Source: CAYNEO01 sp964396245
GTDB lineage: Bacteria; Zixibacteria; MSB-5A5; GN15; FEB-12
NCBI GenBank assembly: GCA_964396245.1
Contig: CAYNEO010000062.1
Location: 1-20,806 of the forward strand
DNA: 20,806 nt
Direction of reading: 5' to 3'
The translations under genes and the position numbers were made by a program. Positions 1-6,548 of this stretch are shown here, piece after piece (position 1 is the first letter of the stretch; each line of letters begins with the position of its first letter). The notes under the pieces were generated by a model. The model searched no databases and was not told the origin of the DNA. It was given only the letters and a program-made list of their open reading frames with translations.

Positions 1-31
1 ATCGAGCAATTGGATACAAAGAGTTGACTTA

Positions 32-1708
32 ATGACCATCAGGACCGTTCGAAATCTTCGCCGGGCGTCGCAAATCATTTTCTTCGGAATCTTCTTCTGG
101 CTGATTCTGAAAACGACGTTCGAGGTCAACTTCAGTCCTGCGAACCTCTCCGAGATCACTCTCCCCTATCCGGTATCCATTGCGCTAAGATTCGATCCCT
201 TAACGGCGTTGATCACGTTGCTCGCTAACGGCACGCTGGTCGTTGGACTGCTCTGGGCGCTGGTGATACTTATCCCGACGATTTTTCTCGGGCGGTTCTT
301 TTGCGGATGGATCTGTCCCCTCGGGACCCTGAATCACTGGATATCGGAAATTCCGTCAGAGCGACTCGGACGGAAGGGCTTCGGGAAAATCAAAGCCAAT
401 CGATACAAGCCATACCAGAAGATCAAATACTACATATTCTTCTTTGGAGTAGCAGGTGCGCTGGCGGGATCGGTTTTCATTGCTCTGCTCGGCCCGTTGC
501 CGCTCCTGGCGCGTTCAATCGGCACTTTTCTGCTCCCGACTATCCACAGTGCGGCTCTCGGCGGCGTGGCATGGGTGAGATCGCTTGGCATTGCACCGCT
601 CAGCACTCTGGCAGACGGAGTATATAGCGTCCTTGCGGCCGTTCTGCTGCCTTTTCGGCAAAACCAGTTTCACGCTATTCTCACGATCGGGTTCATCTTT
701 GTTTTGATTCTGATCTTGAACAGGGTCTTCACACGGTTCTGGTGTCGGGGGATTTGTCCGCTTGGCGCCATGCTCGGTCTATTTTCGCGCTACGCCATTT
801 TCGGGCTGGAGAAGCGAGAGGAGGAGTGCAACAACTGCGGTCTCTGTAACCTGCATTGCCAGGGAGGCGACAACCCGGACATCGGCCAAAAATGGCATCA
901 GGCGGAATGCCATGTGTGCTTGAACTGTCAGGCGGCGTGTGAAAAGGGTTCGCTCAAGTTCAAGTTCTTTCCTGATCAACCGGTAACCAAAACCAACCCG
1001 GCCCCCACCCAGAAGATAAACGTGTCGCGGCGAAAAGCGATCGCATCGGTAGCAGGCGGTCTCGCGGCGGTAGCGCTCTTTCGCGCCGGAGACGCTTTCT
1101 CGGCCAACCCGAACCCGCGCCTCATCCGCCCGCCGGGCTCCGCCCCGGAGAATGATTTCCTGGCGCGCTGTATTCGCTGTGGTCAGTGTATGCGGGTCTG
1201 TCCCAACAACGCTATCCATCCGACATTCATGGAATCCGGCTTCGAGGGAATGTGGACACCCTACCTCATCATGCGCATCGGCTACTGCGAGCCGTCCTGC
1301 ACCCTCTGTGGACAGGTCTGCCCCACGACCGCGATCAATCACCTGAGCCTGACAGAGAAAGTGGGAGACAAGGAGACAAGCCCCAACCGCATCGGCACAG
1401 CTTTTATCGACCGCGGACGCTGCCTTCCGTGGGCGCTGGGCAAGACCTGTATCGTGTGCGAGGAATGGTGTCCGACCTCCCCCAAATCGATCTACCTGCA
1501 GGAAGAAACGATCTACGACCGGGATGGTAATTCGCTCGTGGTCAAACGTCCTTACGTAGATCCGGACATCTGCACCGGCTGCGGCGCCTGCGAGTTCGCC
1601 TGTCCGGTTGCCGACGAAGCTGCCATCAGGGTAAGTTCAGTCGGCGAATCGCGCTCTCCCGAGAACCAGATTATCCTGCAGAGAAAAGGAATCGGAGACA
1701 GTGCTTAA
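32..1708 (+). CDS. NapH-NapG-like membrane polyferredoxin fusion (4Fe-4S protein)
   Basis: A 558-residue membrane iron-sulfur protein expected to pass electrons through the inner membrane. The N-terminal half is NapH-like: hydrophobic segments near residues 14-30, 57-88, 132-160 and 217-231, two CxxxCP motifs (C91/C95 and C238/C242), then two 4Fe-4S clusters (C266/269/272/276 and C293/296/299/303). Residues 331-350 form a twin-arginine-like stretch (VSRRKAIAS followed by hydrophobic residues). After it comes a NapG/MauM-like domain with four more clusters (C380-390, C419-430, C464-480, C514-524). NapH and NapG are normally separate proteins, so this is a fusion. The start is the first Met and fits the family, but the frame stays open to the window edge and no strong ribosome site is visible, so a longer N-terminus is possible. 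An upstream gene could end just before it (stop at 25-27 or 30-32). The next gene overlaps it by 8 bases. Electron supply to the nearby radical SAM system is inferred. Confidence 0.85.
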   Translation: MTIRTVRNLRRASQIIFFGIFFWLILKTTFEVNFSPANLSEITLPYPVSIALRFDPLTALITLLANGTLVVGLLWALVILIPTIFLGRFFCGWICPLGTLNHWISEIPSERLGRKGFGKIKANRYKPYQKIKYYIFFFGVAGALAGSVFIALLGPLPLLARSIGTFLLPTIHSAALGGVAWVRSLGIAPLSTLADGVYSVLAAVLLPFRQNQFHAILTIGFIFVLILILNRVFTRFWCRGICPLGAMLGLFSRYAIFGLEKREEECNNCGLCNLHCQGGDNPDIGQKWHQAECHVCLNCQAACEKGSLKFKFFPDQPVTKTNPAPTQKINVSRRKAIASVAGGLAAVALFRAGDAFSANPNPRLIRPPGSAPENDFLARCIRCGQCMRVCPNNAIHPTFMESGFEGMWTPYLIMRIGYCEPSCTLCGQVCPTTAINHLSLTEKVGDKETSPNRIGTAFIDRGRCLPWALGKTCIVCEEWCPTSPKSIYLQEETIYDRDGNSLVVKRPYVDPDICTGCGACEFACPVADEAAIRVSSVGESRSPENQIILQRKGIGDSA

Positions 1709-2255
1709 GCCCGGCTGTCCTCCTAAACCGCTATTGTTGCTCAGCCGGCTTCTCATCAGCACCCTGTTATTTGCATCGGTTGCCGGGTTCCTGTGCGGCT
1801 GTTCAGGATCGGCCAATAGAACCACTGCCGACCTGCTGCCATCACGGACAGATGCCGGCCTGGAGCGATATGCCGATGTGGTGACCTTCACGGATAGCGA
1901 TCTTGATCTATATCTCGGCGCCTCGGCCGCAATTTATCGAAAACATGGAGTGATTGAAGCCACAACTGCGGGTTATTCGAATGGGGAAACTGAATTGGCT
2001 GTTGACGTGATCAGGTTCGACACAGACTCGAACGCCCGCAGGCTCTACGTGACTATCCGACCACCCGACAGCGACACTTCGAATTTGGGTGATATGGGCA
2101 ATCTTGATCCGGGCAAGTTGACCTTCGTTCGCGGAGCCTGTATGGTAAGGATCACAGCCTGCGAGGACAACGACACAACGAGAAAACTCATGCGAGAGCT
2201 CGGTCGAGCTGTCCTGGCCCGCATATCCGGAATGAAGGCCAACTCGGCAGCCTAA
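1701..2255 (+). CDS. DUF6599-like lipoprotein
   Basis: A 184-residue predicted lipoprotein. A long hydrophobic leader ends in a lipobox-like LCGC at residues 31-34, so C34 would be lipidated and the protein would sit on the periplasmic face of a membrane. The remainder, with its segments around DLYLGASAAIYRKHG, ELAVDVIRF, LTFVRGACMVRI and the C-terminal helix, resembles the DUF6599 family by my reading; the function of that family is unknown. The start is GTG, overlapping the end of the polyferredoxin gene by 8 bases, with AAAAGGA upstream at 1684-1690. The two are therefore almost certainly co-transcribed and translationally coupled. It ends convergently with the opposite-strand gene, the stop codons overlapping in CTAA. 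A role as an accessory subunit of the polyferredoxin is only a guess from position. Confidence 0.7.
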   Translation: MLKPGCPPKPLLLLSRLLISTLLFASVAGFLCGCSGSANRTTADLLPSRTDAGLERYADVVTFTDSDLDLYLGASAAIYRKHGVIEATTAGYSNGETELAVDVIRFDTDSNARRLYVTIRPPDSDTSNLGDMGNLDPGKLTFVRGACMVRITACEDNDTTRKLMRELGRAVLARISGMKANSAA

Positions 2256-4393
2256 ACAATCTCGCGTGTCACCGATGATACTATCGTCCCCATAATTGCC
2301 AGCAGGGTGAGCCCGGTTATTGCAATCAAAACCCACTGCAGGCCGATCGCCGGAAGGAGCACGGTCGTGATTGTCAGCGCACCCAGCGATGAGCCGAGAA
2401 GCTCGGCGGCGTAGCCTGCACCACGATTCACTTCACTGCCGATCGGATAGTAAGCGCTGGTGGCTGCGACAAACAGCGTTCCGGTCGCCAGTGCCACGGT
2501 AAACTGAAACATGAGATGATAAACCAGTAGCATGCGAGCGGCGACTATATCGTAGGTCACGAGAAACAGGAGACTGGCAATCGCCATCAGTATGAGCGCC
2601 GGAAACGCAAGAGCGGGATTCCTGATCTTGAACGCGTAGAATGTTCCGATAGCCAGGCCGAGCATGAAAGCACCAATCAGTATGGCCAACTCGGAATACA
2701 GTGAGCCGGCCAACGACTGGTAAACGTAGAACGAGACCAGCTCCAGTGACAGCGATACGGCCCCGGCCGTGAAATATAGAAACAGGCTGAATCGTCGGGC
2801 TCGATTTCTACCCGTTACAAGGATCACAAAAAGGACCAGTATTACCAGAGGCAACAGCACGAGCCACGTGGACCGTTCAAACAGCGACGCGAACATCTTG
2901 CGCTCGATACTCTGTGCCGGCGACCTGTACACGACCTGGTAATACGGAAGTATCGGTTGGTTGATCGTGTTGCTCTTCGCCACCGAGCTTAACGACGAGT
3001 TCAGCCGCTGTACCCTGAATTCCCCGAGCCTGTCCATCAGTTGCGATTCCGACAGGTATGTCGGCCGGTATGAAAGTCGATTCGCCCGAGCAATCACGGT
3101 ATCGGTGGGGACAGCGAACCGCGGATTGACAAAGCCGAAAAAGATCGTCATTTGCCCGGGCCAGACGACAACCGTGTCAAACGACTCGCTGAATGTATGG
3201 TAGATAACCGAAAGTACGTTTGCCTTCTCCGGTGAAATGTATCTGTCCGTGTCGTAGGACGAGGGGTAGACCACAATACCGCTGTCGCTTAGCAAGCTTC
3301 TTAGTTGCCTGAGGAACGACGGTGTCAGGAGACGGCTGTTGCGATAATTGTCAGGTTCGCCCGGGTCGATCACTATGATGTCGAAGTTGGCTGTCGAAGT
3401 GCGAGCGAATGACACCGGGTCGTCGTCGATCCTGGTGAAATCCGGAAGAGAATCAAGAGCCTTCTGAAGGACGCTGGTGAGCCTGCTGCGAGGGTCAAGC
3501 GCATCGAGCTGAATCCCGGGAATCTCTTCGGCCAGTTGCGCAACGCCAAATTCAGCCCGTCCCACAAACAACACCGTCCCCGTCCCGGGCTGATATAGAA
3601 ACGGAGGAATAAGGAGGTTTTCAACGGTGAGGACATCCGGTTCGCTTGCTTCCACCGTGTTGTCGGTCAGCAAAATAATTGAGCTATCCCTTTCGAGTAT
3701 GGCTTCGTGCGAATAATGCGTGTCAAACGATTTGAGTACACGGAACGATTCGTATTTGGCTTCGTCCAGTGACGTGTCGATGGCCGGTACCGCATACCTG
3801 ATGGCAATCAGCAGGCCGATGATCAAGAGCACGGCCGGTATCGACACGCGTCGCTCGGGATAGAGTGTGATCCCGGCAACCATTATGACGCTGACAAGTA
3901 AAGCCATCCCGAGAGTTGTCAGGAGGCTGCCGACGAGAACGGTCAGTACGGCGCCGCCCACAAAAGCGCCTATTCCCTCGAACAGATATACCTGGACCAC
4001 CGATTCGGCGGCGAAAATTCCCTGTCGAGTGATTGCCGGGAACAGTGCTCCGGATACAATTCCGATCGGCAACATGAGAATGATCGAAAGTGAAGCGGCC
4101 ACGGTAAACGGGATAATCTCACCTACGGTTTCGGTCACGAGCAGCGGAGCAAGGCGGACAGCAATGACAGAAAGCGGAAGGAGCACGGCGGCGGCCGTCA
4201 AAAGCAGAGCGGGTGCGATTCGGACACGCGGCTTCCCTCCCCAGTATGCCCCGAGTGCGACCGCGATCAGCCAGCCAAACAGGGCGCTGCCGATAAATAT
4301 TTCGTCTCCATTCAGTGATGAAATCAGTTCCCGCAGAAGGAGTGTCTGGCCGCCGATAGCGAAGAATCCAAGCAGGAACGCCTTACGATTCAT
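2252..4393 (-). CDS. Membrane protein with spermidine-synthase-like (aminopropyltransferase-fold) domain
   Basis: A 713-residue protein of the type annotated as fused MFS/spermidine synthase. An N-terminal block of membrane helices (about residues 5-200) starts with a sequence typical of the group (FAIGGQTLLLREL). A soluble domain follows (about 215-500), then a C-terminal helix bundle (about 508-710). In the soluble domain VLFVGRAEFGVAQL (274-287) occupies the place of the usual glycine-rich nucleotide motif, and FDIIVIDPGEPD (337-348) that of the catalytic Asp loop. The glycine-rich loop is degenerate, so classical polyamine synthesis is unlikely. The ATG directly follows the TAG stop of amrS (TAGATG), making it the third gene of the DUF362-amrS operon. 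It may modify, bind or transport the product of the radical SAM system; that is inference. Confidence 0.8.
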   Translation of the reverse strand: MNRKAFLLGFFAIGGQTLLLRELISSLNGDEIFIGSALFGWLIAVALGAYWGGKPRVRIAPALLLTAAAVLLPLSVIAVRLAPLLVTETVGEIIPFTVAASLSIILMLPIGIVSGALFPAITRQGIFAAESVVQVYLFEGIGAFVGGAVLTVLVGSLLTTLGMALLVSVIMVAGITLYPERRVSIPAVLLIIGLLIAIRYAVPAIDTSLDEAKYESFRVLKSFDTHYSHEAILERDSSIILLTDNTVEASEPDVLTVENLLIPPFLYQPGTGTVLFVGRAEFGVAQLAEEIPGIQLDALDPRSRLTSVLQKALDSLPDFTRIDDDPVSFARTSTANFDIIVIDPGEPDNYRNSRLLTPSFLRQLRSLLSDSGIVVYPSSYDTDRYISPEKANVLSVIYHTFSESFDTVVVWPGQMTIFFGFVNPRFAVPTDTVIARANRLSYRPTYLSESQLMDRLGEFRVQRLNSSLSSVAKSNTINQPILPYYQVVYRSPAQSIERKMFASLFERSTWLVLLPLVILVLFVILVTGRNRARRFSLFLYFTAGAVSLSLELVSFYVYQSLAGSLYSELAILIGAFMLGLAIGTFYAFKIRNPALAFPALILMAIASLLFLVTYDIVAARMLLVYHLMFQFTVALATGTLFVAATSAYYPIGSEVNRGAGYAAELLGSSLGALTITTVLLPAIGLQWVLIAITGLTLLAIMGTIVSSVTREIV

Positions 4394-5536
4394 CTAGAAT
4401 AGCCCGGGAATATGTCGATTACAGTATGGGCAAGCGCCATTCTTGAGCGCCACCTGTCCGATCTGATATCCGCGTCTTTCTATAAGCAACTTACCACAAT
4501 CAGGGCAATACGTTGATTCCGCCCGGTGTCCCGGAAGATTCCCGAGATACACGAAACTCAACCCCTCGGAGCGGCAAATGTCATGGGCCATCTCCAGCGT
4601 TTTAGGCGGCGTCGGCGGAAGATTCTTGAGTAGATACTGAGGATAAAACCGCGAGAAATGTACGGGCGTGTCCTTACCGAGATAAGTGATCACCCACTTT
4701 GCCAGATCGTGAAATTCCGGCTCGCTGTCGTTAAGTGTCGGGACAACGAGATAGACTATCTCGAGCCAGATTCCATACTTCTTCATCTGCACGAGGGCAT
4801 CGAGCACCGGTTTGAGTTCGCCGTGAACGATATCTTTGTAATAATCTTCTCGAATGGCTTTCAGGTCCACCTTGATGGCATCCAGGTGCGGCATCAACTT
4901 CTCGAGCGGCTCCTTCTCGATATACCCGCCGGTGATCATCACCGAGCGTACATCGCGACGATGCCCGAGTTCGGCGATGTCGTACATGTACTCGTAGTAT
5001 ACCACCGGCTCGGAATACGTGTATGCGATATTGGGCGCCTTGCGCTGGACGGCAAGATCGACCACTGCCTTTGGCGAGAGTTCAATGTTGTCGGTCTGTT
5101 CCGGTCGCGACTGCGATATCTCCCAGTTCTGGCAGAACTTGCAGTTGACGTTGCACCCTGCCGTAGCCAGTGACAACGCCGTCGTACCGGGATAGAAGTG
5201 AAACAACGGCTTCTTCTCTATCGGGTCGATATTCAACGAGCACGGCAGACCGTAAACCAGCGTGTAATAGGTATCCTGATGATTCTCCCGAGTGCCGCAG
5301 AATCCCCGTTCCAGATCGGTAACCCGGCAGTGTCGCGGGCAAATACCGCACTCGATACCGCCGCCGTCGAGTTTCTTGTAAAATCTGGCTTCTTTGTCAG
5401 CCAGCTTTTTCGAGAAATCAAAAGCACAGGCATTCTGAACACCGCCGAGAAATTCGGGGAGCAGACTCGTCTGGGTAAGAGCGGTCGCGGCCGCGCCGCA
5501 TCCGAGACATTTCAGGAATGAGCGACGCTTAATCAC
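4394..5536 (-). CDS. amrS: AmmeMemoRadiSam system radical SAM enzyme AmrS, Tat-type N-terminus
   Basis: A 380-residue radical SAM enzyme. C128, C132 and C135 form the CxxxCxxC motif (CNVNCKFC) that binds the 4Fe-4S cluster cleaving S-adenosylmethionine. A conserved cysteine-rich N-terminal region (C63, C66, C70, C80) precedes it. The C-terminus has two CxxC pairs (C344/347 and C369/372), a probable zinc ribbon. Residues 1-20 (KRRSFLKCLG and following) look like a Tat signal, with RRSFLK close to the consensus, which would place the folded Fe-S enzyme outside the cytoplasm. The start is GTG overlapping the DUF362 stop (GTGA), with GGGGGA upstream. The family is defined by co-occurrence with Memo and AMMECR1 proteins, and the Memo-AMMECR1 gene lies just beyond DUF362. 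The substrate is unknown. The radical SAM call is firm; the export call is a motif reading. Confidence 0.93.
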   Translation of the reverse strand: MIKRRSFLKCLGCGAAATALTQTSLLPEFLGGVQNACAFDFSKKLADKEARFYKKLDGGGIECGICPRHCRVTDLERGFCGTRENHQDTYYTLVYGLPCSLNIDPIEKKPLFHFYPGTTALSLATAGCNVNCKFCQNWEISQSRPEQTDNIELSPKAVVDLAVQRKAPNIAYTYSEPVVYYEYMYDIAELGHRRDVRSVMITGGYIEKEPLEKLMPHLDAIKVDLKAIREDYYKDIVHGELKPVLDALVQMKKYGIWLEIVYLVVPTLNDSEPEFHDLAKWVITYLGKDTPVHFSRFYPQYLLKNLPPTPPKTLEMAHDICRSEGLSFVYLGNLPGHRAESTYCPDCGKLLIERRGYQIGQVALKNGACPYCNRHIPGLF

Positions 5537-6453
5537 AGCAATTCCCCCGTACGATAGGAGCCGTTGCTGTCCACAGCCAATACCGTGAGGTCGATACCGG
5601 CTCGATCGGTAACGCCGAGGCCAATCTCCTGTGCGCTGCGAAGGTACTTGACTTCGCGTTTCACGGCCGCAAGCGGCGGCTGAGAGTTCTTTTGCCGAAT
5701 ATGTTCGAGAATGTCAAGGGCAATGCTGTCGGCCGCCACCGGATCATGTGACAGAATCACACCGCCGTAGTAATCGACATAGCTGCCAATATAGCCGGGA
5801 CCGCCGTTGTACTGCACCCTGACAGCGTCGACAACCGACAGACGGTTCTTGTTCTTTATCGGCTCCAGCGCATTTACATGAGCAACATAGGGATCACAGC
5901 CGTTGTCATGGTACTTGTTGGGATTGTTGATCGCACCGTACATATTCTTCATTCCGCCGGACATCCCCGCCATGGAATGGTCTTTCAGCACCGATACATT
6001 GATGTTGTAACGGACCGTATCGGTGAGTATGCGGCTTATCAGGGAACTGACATCTCCCGAAGTGTAGAAAGTGCGTCCATATCCCGCTTGTTCGGTATCG
6101 GTGCCGAAACACCGTCGTCCGAACGACGACGCATTCAACTCAAAGCCGGCCTGTTTCAGTTCACGGTTGGTTCGTTCCCAGACAAGAATGTTGTTGTCGT
6201 CCATGCCGCTATCCACCAGAACCTGTGAGAGCGCCCCGACAAGGGCAACCGGTGTCGAGTTCAGTTTTCGGGCGATACAATTGGTTTTCATCCCGATCAC
6301 CCCGTCCGGCAGAAACGACCGCACCGATTCCCGTGTATCCCGTTTCCCTGCAAGCGCTTTCAGCCCCGCCGCCAGCATGGCATGATACGCCTCCTCATCC
6401 AGACGTCCGTCACTTGATGCCCCCGAAAATCTGACAACGACAACCCTGCTCAT
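5533..6453 (-). CDS. DUF362 family protein
   Basis: A 306-residue protein of the DUF362 family, recognisable from the GMKTNC segment, the central block LKDHSMAGMSGGMKNMYGAI and the later ILSHDPVAADSIALDIL. DUF362 proteins are often found beside iron-sulfur proteins and no reaction is established. This one starts directly with MSRVVVVRFSG and has no signal peptide; an in-frame TAG lies 15 bases upstream of the ATG, so a longer N-terminus is excluded. It is the first gene of an operon with amrS (4-base overlap) and the spermidine-synthase-like gene. No ribosome-binding site precedes the ATG, and a promoter-like element ends a few bases before it, so the message may be leaderless. Its apparent cytoplasmic location contrasts with the exported look of AmrS. 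Confidence 0.85.
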   Translation of the reverse strand: MSRVVVVRFSGASSDGRLDEEAYHAMLAAGLKALAGKRDTRESVRSFLPDGVIGMKTNCIARKLNSTPVALVGALSQVLVDSGMDDNNILVWERTNRELKQAGFELNASSFGRRCFGTDTEQAGYGRTFYTSGDVSSLISRILTDTVRYNINVSVLKDHSMAGMSGGMKNMYGAINNPNKYHDNGCDPYVAHVNALEPIKNKNRLSVVDAVRVQYNGGPGYIGSYVDYYGGVILSHDPVAADSIALDILEHIRQKNSQPPLAAVKREVKYLRSAQEIGLGVTDRAGIDLTVLAVDSNGSYRTGELL

Positions 6454-6459
6454 ACGTTT

Positions 6460-6490
6460 AATATACTACCGAACGGCTTGAAGGTGTCAA
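6460..6490 (-). promoter_or_regulatory. Putative sigma70-type promoter for the DUF362-amrS operon
   Basis: On the minus strand TTGACA (6485-6490) and TATATT (6460-6465) are separated by 19 bases, a perfect -35 box and a near-perfect -10 box with a long spacer. Transcription would start at or very near the DUF362 ATG at 6453, giving a leaderless or nearly leaderless mRNA. This agrees with the lack of a ribosome-binding site there. Confidence 0.4.
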
Positions 6491-6501
6491 CCGTTTTGTC
6501 C

Positions 6502-6530
6502 TTGCCTCCGGGAAACGGTCAAAGTATCAT
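6502..6530 (+). promoter_or_regulatory. Putative promoter for the Memo-AMMECR1 fusion gene
   Basis: TTGCCT (6502-6507), a 17-base spacer and TATCAT (6525-6530) form a plausible sigma70-type promoter. It lies back-to-back with the minus-strand promoter in the 95-base divergent spacer. The start would fall near 6537, immediately before the ribosome site GAGGTG at 6538-6543. The -35 box is weak, so this is tentative. Confidence 0.3.
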
Positions 6531-6548
6531 GTACTACGAGGTGTGATC

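Noticed and set aside
3867..4397. 176-codon open frame on the plus strand opposite the spermidine-synthase-like gene
   Set aside because: Low-complexity translation rich in Thr, Ile and Arg, as expected for the reverse of a membrane-helix region; not a gene.
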